A model generated the notes under the pieces. The model ran no database searches. It saw nothing but the letters and a program-made list of their open reading frames with translations, and was not told the origin of the DNA. Source: Roseburia sp. AF12-17LB (GTDB lineage: Bacteria; Bacillota; Clostridia; Lachnospirales; Lachnospiraceae). Taken from it: a stretch of 64,000 nt of DNA. Shown here in pieces: positions 17,310-26,053 of this stretch. The stretch lies in contig NZ_QUHR01000001.1 in the NCBI RefSeq assembly GCF_003479605.1, forward strand, positions 524,325 through 588,324, written 5' to 3'. The stretch's first letter is position 1. The number at the start of each line of letters is the position of its first letter. The position numbers and the translations under genes were made by a program.

Positions 17310-20009
17310 ATGGCAGAACCAAGAGAATTGATTCTGAAACTCGGTCAGAAAATTACAGACCGAATCGGAGTGAAAGTTACGGAAAATGACCCGGAATACT
17401 GGGGACTTGCCGGAGTGGTAACGGATGAGATGGCAGAAGTTGCACTGGCAATGAAAGTCAGAGTACCGGCTACCGCAGCAGAAGTAGCAAAGAAATGTAA
17501 GAAGAGCGTAGAACGGACCGAAGAACTGTTAGAGCAGATGAGTGTCATCGGACTGATTGAATACAACCGGGAAAATGAAGATCATCATAAGCAGTACATA
17601 CTGCCAATGTTTGTTCCGGGCTGTGCAGAATTCATGGTAATGAATAAAGAGCAGGTGGAAACACATCCGGAGATTGCAGATTTCTTTGAACAGATGTCAA
17701 AACTTCCGCTGGAGAAAGTAACACCGATGGTTCCGCTGGGTGGAGCAGGAATCGGAATGCATGTTATTCCGGTAGAGAAAGCAATCCCGGCAAACCAGCA
17801 GTCGGCAAGCGTGGAGCATATTTCCCACTGGCTCAATAAATATGATAAATATTCCGTTGGCGCATGTTCCTGCAGACGGCAACAGCGAATCCGTGGGGAG
17901 GGAACCGGAGACTTAGAGGATGATTTATGTATTGGTGTCGGTGATATGGCAGATTACTGTGTAGAGACTGGAAAGGGCCGTTACATTGATTATGATGAAG
18001 TAATGGAGATTCTGCAGCGAGCAGAGGATAATGGCTATGTCCATCAGATTACGAACATTGATGGAGAAGATAAAATCTTTGCAATCTGTAACTGTGCAGT
18101 CGGTGTATGTAATGCATTGCGTACATCCCAGCTTTTCAACACACCAAATATGTCACGCTCCGCATACCGTGCCAGTGTAGAGCCGGAGAAATGTGTAGCC
18201 TGCGGAAGATGTGTAGAGTACTGTCCGGCTGGTGCAGCAAAGCTCGGACAGAAATTATGCACCAAAGATGGTGGACATATTACCTATCCGCAGCAGGAGC
18301 TTCCGGATACCACCAAGTGGGGACCGGAAAAATGGAATCCAAATTACAGGGATGATAACCAGATTAACTGTTATGACACCGGTACCGCACCATGTAAGAC
18401 AGCATGTCCGGCACATCTTCCGGTACAGGGATATATTAAAATGGCATCTCAGGGAAGATATCTGGATGCATTGAAGCTGATTAAGACGGAGAATCCGTTC
18501 CCGGCAGTATGTGGAGCAATCTGTAACCGCCGCTGCGAAGATGCATGTACCAGGGGAACCATTGACCAGGCAGTAGCTATTGATGAAATCAAGAAATTCA
18601 TTGCGGAACAGGAGCTCCATGCAGAGAAGCGTTATATTCCACCAATGTTGAATTATTCTGGAAAGCCTTTTGAGGAGAAGGTAGCAGTAATCGGAGCAGG
18701 ACCGGCAGGAATGTCAGCCGCATTCTATTTAAAGAAAATGGGTTATCCGGTTACTGTATTTGAAAAAGAAAAAAGACCGGGTGGTATGCTGATGAACGGT
18801 ATTCCATCTTTCCGTCTGGAAAAAGATGTGATCAATGCAGAAATCGATGTGCTGCGCGAGATGGGGGTAGAATTCAAGTGCGGCATAGAAGTTGGCGAGG
18901 ACATCACCATAACACAGCTGCGTGAACAGGGGTATAAAGCATTTTACATAGCAATTGGTGCACAGGGCGGACGTATGACCGGAGTACCGGGAGAAGATGC
19001 CGTAGGCGTAGAAACCGGAGTAGACTTCTTGCGTCGTGTCAATTTAAATGAAGAAGGCGTGAAATTATCTGGCAAGACCGTAGTAATCGGTGGAGGAAAT
19101 GTAGCAGTAGACGTTGCAAGAACCGCACTTCGTACCGGATCTTCCGATGTATCCATGTTCTGTCTGGAATCAAGAGATATTATGCCGGCAGCCGATGATG
19201 AGGTGGCAGAGGCAGAAGAAGAGGGCATTGTGGTAAATAATTCCTGGGGACCAAAGGAAATCCTTACCGAGAATGGCAAAGTGACCGCAGTGGTATTCAA
19301 AAAATGTATCGCTGTACTGGATGAGAATAAACGGTTTGCACCAAAATATGACGAAGAAGAATTATTAACGGTTCCTTGTGACCAGGTATTATTATCCATT
19401 GGACAGTCTATTAAGTGGGGGGCTTTATTAGAAGGAACCAAAGTGGAATTTAATCCGAACGGAACCTTAAAGGCAGATCCGGTAACATATCAGACCGCAG
19501 AGCCGGATATTTTTACCGGTGGAGATAACTATACCGGACCAAGATTTGCTATTGATGCTATTGCAGCAGGAAAAGAAGGCTGTGTATCTATTCACCGTTT
19601 TGTCCATGAAGGACAGAGCCTTACTTTGGGACGTAACAGAAGACAGTTCATTGAACTGGATAAAGACAATATTAAAGTTGAGACCTTTGACAATGCAAAA
19701 CGTCAGGTGCCGGGACATAAGGCTGGAGATGCAAAGCATACTTTCCGTGATTTACGAAGCACCTTTACCGAGGAGCAGGTACAGAAAGAAGCAAACCGCT
19801 GCTTAGGCTGTGGTGCTACCGTAGTAGACCCGAATAAGTGTATCGGCTGCGGAATCTGTACAACGAAGTGCGAATTTGATGCCATCCACTTAAGCCGTGA
19901 CCTGCCGGATGCAAGCCGCATGGTAAAATCAGAAGACAAGTTAAAGGCAATCTTCCCATATATGTTAAAGCGTGAGATTAAGATTAAATTCAAAGGCAGG
20001 AAGAAATAA
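17310..20009 (+). CDS. Multi-cluster Fe-S/FAD NAD(P)-dependent oxidoreductase with N-terminal winged-helix-like domain
   Basis: An 899-residue soluble flavoprotein. Order: helical/winged-helix-like region (about 20-110); a Cys-rich stretch with CSCRRQQR and CNCAVGVC (about 187-275) I cannot assign; a 4Fe-4S motif CVACGRCVEYCPAG (about 293-306); a GltD/DPYD-type 4Fe-4S helical domain (about 350-425: CKTACPAHLPVQGYI, CGAICNRRCEDAC); FAD- and NAD(P)-binding Rossmann folds (GAGPAGMSAAFYL, then GGGNVAVDVARTALR; about 455-790); and a C-terminal cluster pair (CLGCGATV, CIGCGICTTKCEFDAI). The core resembles glutamate synthase small subunit, NfnB and PreT, which pass electrons between NAD(P)H and Fe-S partners. 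No glutamate synthase large subunit is nearby. AAAGGAGGGG precedes ATG 17310. It heads an operon with hypA and hypB, suggesting a redox job tied to a nickel enzyme, but this is inference. Confidence 0.85.
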   Translation: MAEPRELILKLGQKITDRIGVKVTENDPEYWGLAGVVTDEMAEVALAMKVRVPATAAEVAKKCKKSVERTEELLEQMSVIGLIEYNRENEDHHKQYILPMFVPGCAEFMVMNKEQVETHPEIADFFEQMSKLPLEKVTPMVPLGGAGIGMHVIPVEKAIPANQQSASVEHISHWLNKYDKYSVGACSCRRQQRIRGEGTGDLEDDLCIGVGDMADYCVETGKGRYIDYDEVMEILQRAEDNGYVHQITNIDGEDKIFAICNCAVGVCNALRTSQLFNTPNMSRSAYRASVEPEKCVACGRCVEYCPAGAAKLGQKLCTKDGGHITYPQQELPDTTKWGPEKWNPNYRDDNQINCYDTGTAPCKTACPAHLPVQGYIKMASQGRYLDALKLIKTENPFPAVCGAICNRRCEDACTRGTIDQAVAIDEIKKFIAEQELHAEKRYIPPMLNYSGKPFEEKVAVIGAGPAGMSAAFYLKKMGYPVTVFEKEKRPGGMLMNGIPSFRLEKDVINAEIDVLREMGVEFKCGIEVGEDITITQLREQGYKAFYIAIGAQGGRMTGVPGEDAVGVETGVDFLRRVNLNEEGVKLSGKTVVIGGGNVAVDVARTALRTGSSDVSMFCLESRDIMPAADDEVAEAEEEGIVVNNSWGPKEILTENGKVTAVVFKKCIAVLDENKRFAPKYDEEELLTVPCDQVLLSIGQSIKWGALLEGTKVEFNPNGTLKADPVTYQTAEPDIFTGGDNYTGPRFAIDAIAAGKEGCVSIHRFVHEGQSLTLGRNRRQFIELDKDNIKVETFDNAKRQVPGHKAGDAKHTFRDLRSTFTEEQVQKEANRCLGCGATVVDPNKCIGCGICTTKCEFDAIHLSRDLPDASRMVKSEDKLKAIFPYMLKREIKIKFKGRKK

Positions 20010-20027
20010 AAAGCAGGATGTGAGTGT

Positions 20028-20372
20028 ATGCATGAACTGGGAATTATCATTCATATTTCCAAAACATTAAAGGAAGTAGCAGAAGAAAATGAAGTGACGA
20101 AGATAGGTTCTGTTACTTTGGAAATTGGAGAAGTCAGCGGAATTGTCCCGGAATACCTTTTAGACTGCTGGGACTATTACCGGAAGAAATCGGACCTGTT
20201 ATCGGAATCGGAATTGCGTATCGAGACGCTTCCGGCGGTAACCATGTGCGAGAATTGCAAAAAGACTTATCCGACTGTAAAATTCGGCAGACAATGTCCG
20301 TACTGTAAGAGTGATGACACCTATCTGCTGACGGGAAATGAATGCAGTATCAAAGAAATGGAGGCCTGCTGA
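20028..20372 (+). CDS. hypA: Hydrogenase/urease nickel chaperone HypA
   Basis: HypA is a small cytosolic nickel metallochaperone that, with HypB, loads Ni into NiFe hydrogenase (and urease in some species). The 114 residues fit the family. The N-terminal M-H-E (nickel-binding His2) is present, and the zinc loop is CENC-x14-CPYC (about residues 73-93). Strong similarity continues through IGSVTLEIGEVSGIVPEYL and the DLLSESELRIETLP region. It follows the oxidoreductase by 18 bp and is followed after 46 bp by the DUF5692 gene. No hydrogenase, urease or other hyp genes (C, D, E, F) are in the window, so the client enzyme must be elsewhere or different. Confidence 0.92.
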   Translation: MHELGIIIHISKTLKEVAEENEVTKIGSVTLEIGEVSGIVPEYLLDCWDYYRKKSDLLSESELRIETLPAVTMCENCKKTYPTVKFGRQCPYCKSDDTYLLTGNECSIKEMEAC

Positions 20373-20418
20373 GGCAGGCTTTCCAATAAATAATTTACCA
20401 AAGAAAGAAGGGGTTAAA

Positions 20419-21468
20419 ATGTTGTTTCATGTTTATGGAGGAAATGGAATTTATCAGTGGATTGCCATGCTGGCAGTCTTAGCCGGACTTATTTTATTAA
20501 ATGAGTTTGCAAGAAGAACCAAGTTTGGTGGACTTATGATGTTTGGAATTATTCCGCTGGCACTTACCGTTTACTTTGTTGTAATTGCAGTATGCGCAGG
20601 ACAGGGCGTAGAATGGGCCGTAAATAACCAGACACATCTTTATATGAATGGATGGTTCCATTACGCAAAACTGTATGCAGCACTTGCCGGATGTATCGGC
20701 TTTATGATGATTAAGTATGAATGGGGTATTGGAAAGAAACAGTGGTTCCGTGCATTCCCATTTGTAATCGTAGCAATTAATATTTTGATTGCAGTAGCCA
20801 GCGATTTCGAATCCGCAATCAACGGCTGGTATTCCTGGTGGTTATCTTCCGAAGATGTATGGCTCTATGGTGGCTGGCACAACGTAATGAACGGAATCGC
20901 AGGAATCTTAAATATCCTTTGCATGACAGGCTGGTGGAAAGTATATTCCTCCAAAGACAAGAAAGATATGATCTGGCCGGATATGATCTGGGTTTACATT
21001 GTAGTATATGATATCTGGAACTTCGCTTATACCTACAATTGTCTGCCAACCCACTCCTGGTTCTGTGGTGTAGCACTGCTTTTAGCACCTACTATTGCAG
21101 CATTAATCTGGAACAAGGGTGGCTGGATTATGAACCGTGCAAATACACTGGCAATCTGGTGTATGTTTGCACAGATTTTTCCACTGTTTCAGGAGACTGC
21201 TGCCGATGGAACAACCTATTATCCATGGGCAACCATTTCCAGACAGTATGCAGACGGAACGGTAAATGGCATTGTAGCAGGAACTTCGAACAATGCAGAT
21301 CCGACCGCAATGACAATCGTCAGCGCACTGGCACTGATTGTAAATGCCATTGCTTTAGGATACATCATTTACAAATCTGTAAAGAATAAGAAGAATCCGT
21401 ATACCAACGAAGTATTTACAGACTTCAAGTATTATAAAGATGCACTGGCAAGAGCAGATGTAAAATAG
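20419..21468 (+). CDS. Polytopic membrane protein, DUF5692-like
   Basis: A 349-residue integral membrane protein of unknown function with about eight or nine hydrophobic helices, unusually rich in Trp and Tyr (for example NGWYSWWLSSEDVWLYGGWHN). I place it in the DUF5692 family from memory of such sequences, not from a search. ATG 20419 is chosen because AGAAGGGG lies just upstream; the frame is open back to 20338 inside hypA, but that longer start has no ribosome binding site. No enzymatic motif, Cys pair or His-rich metal motif stands out. It lies between hypA and hypB, so a role in nickel uptake or in anchoring a hydrogenase-like complex is possible. Confidence 0.75.
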   Translation: MLFHVYGGNGIYQWIAMLAVLAGLILLNEFARRTKFGGLMMFGIIPLALTVYFVVIAVCAGQGVEWAVNNQTHLYMNGWFHYAKLYAALAGCIGFMMIKYEWGIGKKQWFRAFPFVIVAINILIAVASDFESAINGWYSWWLSSEDVWLYGGWHNVMNGIAGILNILCMTGWWKVYSSKDKKDMIWPDMIWVYIVVYDIWNFAYTYNCLPTHSWFCGVALLLAPTIAALIWNKGGWIMNRANTLAIWCMFAQIFPLFQETAADGTTYYPWATISRQYADGTVNGIVAGTSNNADPTAMTIVSALALIVNAIALGYIIYKSVKNKKNPYTNEVFTDFKYYKDALARADVK

Positions 21469-21489
21469 GGTATAATTGAGGAACTGGAA

Positions 21490-22152
21490 ATGAAAGTAAT
21501 TGAAGTAAAAAGAAGTATATTTGAAAATAATGATAAGGATGCTGCCAGCTTAAGAGAACAGTTAAAGGGAGAGAAAACATTTCTCTTAAATCTGATGTCT
21601 TCACCGGGAAGTGGTAAGACTTCTACCCTGGTGCCAACGGTCAATGAACTATTAAAGGACTACCGGGTAGGAGTCATGGAAGCGGATATTGATTCCGATG
21701 TAGATGCATGGACGATTGCTGATAAGACAGCAGCAAAGGTTGTACAGCTTCATACCGGCGGTATGTGCCATCTGGATGCAGACATGACCAGACAGGGCTT
21801 GAAGGAGCTTGGCACTGAGGATGTAGATATTGCTATCCTTGAAAATGTGGGGAACCTTGTCTGCCCGGCAGAATTTGATACCGGAGCAGTGAAGAATGCA
21901 ATGATTTTGTCCGTACCGGAAGGACACGACAAGCCATTGAAATATCCATTAATCTTTACCGTATGCGATGCACTTATTATCAATAAAATTGATGTGCTGC
22001 CATATTTTGACTTTGATATGGATAAGGTAAAGGAGTATGCATGGAAACGGAATCCGAATCTTAAGATATTCCCAATCTCCGCAAAGACCGGAGAGGGAAT
22101 GGAAGCATGGTACTCCTGGCTGAAAGAAGAGGCAGATAAATGGATGAAATAA
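21490..22152 (+). CDS. hypB: Nickel-inserting GTPase HypB
   Basis: SIMIBI-class GTPase that drives nickel delivery with HypA. The 220 residues show Walker A SSPGSGKTS (about 37-45), the metal/dimer-interface motif GGMCHLDADM (about 90-99), Walker B-like DIAILENVGNLVCP, and the NKID guanine-specificity motif. It lacks the N-terminal CxxCGC high-affinity site and the poly-His stretch found in some HypB proteins, so it is a minimal type. It begins 21 bp after the DUF5692 gene. No clear terminator follows; the amt promoter starts about 90 bp later. Confidence 0.93.
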   Translation: MKVIEVKRSIFENNDKDAASLREQLKGEKTFLLNLMSSPGSGKTSTLVPTVNELLKDYRVGVMEADIDSDVDAWTIADKTAAKVVQLHTGGMCHLDADMTRQGLKELGTEDVDIAILENVGNLVCPAEFDTGAVKNAMILSVPEGHDKPLKYPLIFTVCDALIINKIDVLPYFDFDMDKVKEYAWKRNPNLKIFPISAKTGEGMEAWYSWLKEEADKWMK

Positions 22153-22240
22153 AGTATCCTTTTGGGTGAGAAAACAGCCGGAAACATCACAAAAAAACTA
22201 GCAAAAGAACAAAAAATAATTAATTGATTAAAAAATGCCC

Positions 22241-22269
22241 TTGCAATAGGGATAGAAAAGTGCTATAGT
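22241..22269 (+). promoter_or_regulatory. Promoter of the amt leader transcript
   Basis: TTGCAA (22241-22246), 17 bp, TATAGT (22264-22269). Transcription would begin near 22276, only about 10 bases before the stem of a strong terminator. Confidence 0.75.
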
Positions 22270-22284
22270 CCTAGCTGTAGACGA

Positions 22285-22326
22285 AGATGTCAAAAACACG
22301 AAAACGTGTTTTTGGCATCTTTTTTT
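22285..22326 (+). terminator. Promoter-proximal terminator in the amt leader (likely attenuator)
   Basis: 16-bp stem with one G-U pair (about 22285-22300 with 22305-22320), AAAA loop and a T-run. It lies between the amt promoter and the amt gene with no gene in between, so amt expression should need read-through or antitermination, unless a second promoter lies in 22330-22490, where I see none. Confidence 0.82.
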
Positions 22327-22445
22327 ACTTTACAGGAAATTGTTTTCCTGTAAAGTAAAAAACGCTCCGCGAGGATGCACACTGCGGCGTATAAGGTAGA
22401 TATCGCAAGCGACCGCCGCAGGCACGAGAATGTGCCAAGGCACAT
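22327..22445 (+). repeat. Terminator-tail repeat, copy 1
   Basis: Begins in the T-tract of the amt leader terminator. It opens with a perfect 13-bp hairpin (22327-22339 with 22344-22356), continues with a conserved G/C-rich section (CGCTCCGCGAGGATG..., CTGCGGCG pairing with CGCCGCAG) and ends with the palindrome ATGTGCCAAGGCACAT (22430-22445). Near-identical copies, same strand: 27442, 50273 and 51896. The stretch 22446-22495 after it holds a motif complementary to the short tails seen after the terminators at 15664 and 62177. Confidence 0.92.
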
Positions 22446-22506
22446 GCTTTGCTCCGTGCGCTACTCGCATAAAGAGTTTCTCAAGTGAAAAGAAGGAGGA
22501 TTAGAT

Positions 22507-23748
22507 ATGAATACTGGAGATACAGCCTTTATGCTGATTGCAACAGCACTTGTGTTTTTTATGACACCGGGACTTGCATTTTTCTATGGAGGTCTTGTAC
22601 GAAGAAAGAATGTATGTAACACGATGATGGCATGTGTGGCAATCATGGGATTGTCGGTAGTGCTTTGGACACTGTTTGGTTATTCCCTTGCATTTGGTGG
22701 CAATCACGGAGGTATCATTGGAGATTTCCGTTGGATAGCCTTGAATGGTGTAGGCTGGGAGACAGGACCTTATGCAGATACCATTCCACATCTTGTATTC
22801 TGTGCATTCCAGATGATGTTTGCCATGATTACACCGGCACTGATTACCGGTTCCTTAGTAGGAAGAATGAAGTTTAAGGCACTGTTTCTCTTTGTAACAC
22901 TATGGTCCTTTGTTGTATATTATCCACTGGCACATATGGTCTGGGGAGAAGGCGGACTTTTAGCAGCGATTGGTTCTGTTGATTTCGCCGGAGGAGATGT
23001 GGTACATATCAGCTCCGGAGTCAGTGCATTGGTTCTGGCAATCATACTTGGAAGAAGACGTGGCTATGAGCAGGTAACTTATCGTATTCATAATATCCCG
23101 TTTGTTGTATTAGGAGCATCTCTTTTATGGTTTGGCTGGTTTGGATTTAATGCAGGAAGTGCACTGGCAGCCGATGGACTGGCAGCCCATGCATTTATGA
23201 CATCTGCAATTTCTGCAGCAGCAGCCTTATTATCCTGGATGCTTATTGATGTTGTAAAAGAAGGAAAGCCAACTCTGGTAGGTGCATCCACCGGGCTTGT
23301 GGTAGGGCTTGTGGCAATTACACCGGGTGCAGGATTTGTTCCAATCTGGTCAGCATTTATTATCGGAGCTTTGGTCAGCCCGATTTGCTACTTCGGAGTT
23401 GCACTTATTAAGAAGAAACTGAAAATTGATGATGCGTTGGATGCATTTGGATGCCATGGAATTGGTGGTATCTGGGGTGGAATTGCCACCGGAATTTTTG
23501 CACAGAAATCCATTAACAGTACTGCAAAATGGGATGGACTGGTGTTTGGAGATTACCGTCTTTTCCTGGCACAGATGGAAGGAATTTTAATTACAATTGT
23601 AATTGCAGTGGTTGGTACCCTGTTTTGTGTGGCAGTGGTAAGGATCTTTACACCGCTTCGTGTAAGCTTAAAAGAAGAACAGCTTGGACTGGATGTAACC
23701 CAGCACGGTGAAAATGCTTACCCAAGCTTCAACGGATTAGACCAGTAG
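22507..23748 (+). CDS. amt: Ammonium transporter (Amt family)
   Basis: Trimeric membrane channel that imports ammonium when nitrogen is scarce. The 413 residues begin directly with the first helix (no cleaved signal) and have about eleven transmembrane segments. Family signatures: the FFYGGLVRRKN stretch near the N terminus, the DFAGGDVVHISSGVSALVLA region (twin-His pore entrance, Amt signature), and DDALDAFGCHGIGGIWGG with the second pore histidine. An AAGGAGGA site precedes ATG 22507. The P-II gene follows after 23 bp, the standard amtB-glnK arrangement in which P-II blocks the channel. Transcription runs through a leader terminator and repeat copy 1. Confidence 0.96.
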   Translation: MNTGDTAFMLIATALVFFMTPGLAFFYGGLVRRKNVCNTMMACVAIMGLSVVLWTLFGYSLAFGGNHGGIIGDFRWIALNGVGWETGPYADTIPHLVFCAFQMMFAMITPALITGSLVGRMKFKALFLFVTLWSFVVYYPLAHMVWGEGGLLAAIGSVDFAGGDVVHISSGVSALVLAIILGRRRGYEQVTYRIHNIPFVVLGASLLWFGWFGFNAGSALAADGLAAHAFMTSAISAAAALLSWMLIDVVKEGKPTLVGASTGLVVGLVAITPGAGFVPIWSAFIIGALVSPICYFGVALIKKKLKIDDALDAFGCHGIGGIWGGIATGIFAQKSINSTAKWDGLVFGDYRLFLAQMEGILITIVIAVVGTLFCVAVVRIFTPLRVSLKEEQLGLDVTQHGENAYPSFNGLDQ

Positions 23749-23771
23749 GATAGAAAAGGAGATAATCAGAT

Positions 23772-24128
23772 ATGATGATTAAAATAGACGCAATTGTGCG
23801 GGAAGAAAAATTCGAAGATGTAAAAGCAGCATTAAATGCCATCGGAGTCAACGGTATTACAGTATCGCAGGTTATGGGATGCGGTGTGCAGAGAGGATAT
23901 AAAGAAATTGTCCGGGGCATGGAAGTGGCAGTGCAGATGCTTCCGAAAATCAAATTTGAAATCGTAGTATCTTCCGAAGAATGGGAACAAAAAACCATCG
24001 AAGCCATACAGAAGGCAGCCTTTACCGGGGAGGTCGGCGATGGCAAAATCTTCAGCTATGAGATTCGCTCCGCCCAGAAAATCCGTACCGGGGAGACCGG
24101 CTATGACGCATTGCAGAGCAACGATTAA
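23772..24128 (+). CDS. P-II family nitrogen regulator (GlnK-like)
   Basis: Trimeric signal protein that binds ATP/ADP and 2-oxoglutarate and gates the adjacent Amt channel. The 118 residues cover the whole family fold. The T-loop reads GVQRGYKEIVRG: the tyrosine uridylylated in proteobacterial GlnB/GlnK is Val47 here, so uridylylation at that site is not possible, as in many Firmicutes. The C-terminal signature is present in the FTGEVGDGKIFSYEI stretch (ATP-binding). Two ATGs at 23772/23775 are possible; 23772 is used. It is cotranscribed with amt. Confidence 0.93.
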   Translation: MMIKIDAIVREEKFEDVKAALNAIGVNGITVSQVMGCGVQRGYKEIVRGMEVAVQMLPKIKFEIVVSSEEWEQKTIEAIQKAAFTGEVGDGKIFSYEIRSAQKIRTGETGYDALQSND

Positions 24129-24242
24129 AGGAAGGATAGATTAAAAAAGTAATATAAAATTGATTAAATTTAGACCTTGACATTAAATTTAAAAGGGAGT
24201 AAAAACAATAATTAAATAATTCATATGAGGAGGAATTTGAAA

Positions 24243-25940
24243 ATGAATGGTTTAGTTATTGTATTAATAGCCATCGTATTGTTGGCTGCCGGTTATTTGC
24301 TTTATGGACGCTGGCTGGCTAAGAAATGGGGAATCGACCCGAAAGCTGAAACCCCTGCAGTAAAATATGAAGACGGAGAGGACTTTGTTCCTTCATCCAG
24401 ATTTACCGTATTCTCACATCAGTTCTCATCTATTGCTGGTGCAGGCCCTGTTACGGGACCAATCCTTGCCAGTGTATTCGGATGGGTACCTGTATTCTTA
24501 TGGATAGTAGTTGGTGGATTGTTCTTCGGAGCAGTACAGGACTTTGGTGCTCTGTATGCATCTGTTAAGAATGAAGGAAAATCCATGGGTATGATTATTG
24601 AAAAGTACATCGGTAAGATGGGAAGAAAGCTTTTCATGTTATTCTGCTGGTTATTTACCCTTTTGGTAATCGCAGCATTTACTGATATGGTTGCCGGAAC
24701 TTTCAATGCATATCCGGCAGGAGATGGTAATGCTGTATATGCCAACGGTGCAGCAGCAACCGTTTCCATGTTATTCATTGGTGTTGCAGTTATCCTTGGT
24801 ATTATCTTAAAGAAAGCACCAAAGATGAACGAAATCGTAAAAGGTATCGTTGCAATTGCATTAATTGTAGTAATGTTTGCAGTAGGTATGAAACTTCCTA
24901 TCTATACTGATAAGACCATGTGGATTTACATTATTATGATTTACTTATTCTTAGCATCGGTACTTCCAATGTGGCTTTTAATGCAGCCAAGAGATTATAT
25001 GACAACATTTATGCTTCTTGGTATGATTATCGGCGCAGTTGTTGGTGTAGTAGTTGCACATCCTGCAATGCAGTTAAATGCATTTAACGGATTCGTTTTA
25101 ACCGGAGCAGACGGAAGTAAATCCTATCTGTTCCCGACCTTATTTGTAACCATTGCCTGCGGTGCTGTTTCCGGATTCCACAGTCTGGTATCTTCTGAGA
25201 CATCATCTAAGACCATCCGCAATGAAAAAGATATGCCTATGGTTGGTTATGGCGCAATGGTAGTAGAGTCATTACTTGGAATTATCGTATTGGTCGTTGT
25301 TGGTGCAGTAGCTGTAAATGGTACAAAACCAGATGGAACACCATTTGCAATCTTCTCATCCGGTGTTGCTGGCTTCCTTGAGATGTTAGGTGTACCAAAT
25401 GATGTGGCAACTGTATTTATGACCATGTGTGTATCTGCATTAGCACTTACTTCACTGGATTCTGTAGCACGTATCGGACGAATGTCCTTCCAGGAATTAT
25501 TCTATGAGGATACAACAGACCCTGCAAAAATGGGTGGTGTCCGCAGAGTATTAACCAATAAATATTTCGCAACAATCGTGACCTTATTCTTTGGATACTT
25601 ATTAACACTGGGCGGATACAACAATGTATGGCCGCTGTTTGGTTCTGCAAACCAGTTACTTGCAGCACTTGTTCTGATTGCACTGGCTGTATTCTTAAAG
25701 ACTACCGGACGTACCGGCTGGACACTGTATGTACCAATGGTAAGCATGCTGGCAGTAACCTTTACTGCACTGGTTCAGAAATTCATTGCACTGGTAAGCA
25801 ATGTAATGAATGGAACTGCAGTATTTCTGATAGATGGTTTGCAGCTCATTGTTGCAGTTCTTCTGATGGTATTAGGTGTTATGGTGGCAGCAAGCTGCTT
25901 TACCAAACTGTTAAAGACCAAAAAACAGGAAGAAGCATAA
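24243..25940 (+). CDS. CstA-family carbon starvation protein / peptide or pyruvate transporter
   Basis: A 565-residue integral membrane protein with about sixteen hydrophobic helices. The CstA signature is clear: HQFSSIAGAGPVTGPILA near residue 65, followed by FGWVPVFLWIVVGGLFFGAVQDF and later SGFHSLVSSETSSKTI. Family members (CstA, BtsT, YjiY) import pyruvate or peptides during nutrient stress; the substrate here is not decided by sequence. ATG 24243 is chosen because AGGAGG (about 24228-24233) lies upstream; an ATG at 24225 would overlap that site. The 100 bp before it holds a TAAATTTA-type imperfect inverted repeat but no clear promoter. Confidence 0.92.
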   Translation: MNGLVIVLIAIVLLAAGYLLYGRWLAKKWGIDPKAETPAVKYEDGEDFVPSSRFTVFSHQFSSIAGAGPVTGPILASVFGWVPVFLWIVVGGLFFGAVQDFGALYASVKNEGKSMGMIIEKYIGKMGRKLFMLFCWLFTLLVIAAFTDMVAGTFNAYPAGDGNAVYANGAAATVSMLFIGVAVILGIILKKAPKMNEIVKGIVAIALIVVMFAVGMKLPIYTDKTMWIYIIMIYLFLASVLPMWLLMQPRDYMTTFMLLGMIIGAVVGVVVAHPAMQLNAFNGFVLTGADGSKSYLFPTLFVTIACGAVSGFHSLVSSETSSKTIRNEKDMPMVGYGAMVVESLLGIIVLVVVGAVAVNGTKPDGTPFAIFSSGVAGFLEMLGVPNDVATVFMTMCVSALALTSLDSVARIGRMSFQELFYEDTTDPAKMGGVRRVLTNKYFATIVTLFFGYLLTLGGYNNVWPLFGSANQLLAALVLIALAVFLKTTGRTGWTLYVPMVSMLAVTFTALVQKFIALVSNVMNGTAVFLIDGLQLIVAVLLMVLGVMVAASCFTKLLKTKKQEEA

Positions 25941-26053
25941 ATTGAATAGAAATTAAATTGAAATTTTTAAATGGAAATTACATTTACTTCTTTTCAAATG
26001 GGGAAAAATAAGATACAATCTTGAGTTATGAGATAGTAAAGGAGCAAATGACG

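Noticed and set aside
17585..19739. Several minus-strand frames opposite the large oxidoreductase (similar cases opposite most long genes)
   Set aside because: Shadow frames of a well-supported gene, with no ribosome binding sites or family resemblance.
22327..22445. CRISPR array from repeated sequence
   Set aside because: The four copies are far apart, lie behind different terminators and have no regular spacers; they are interspersed repeats.
24129..24242. Terminator between the P-II gene and cstA
   Set aside because: Only an imperfect TAAATTT inverted repeat without a T-run; not strong enough to list as a terminator.
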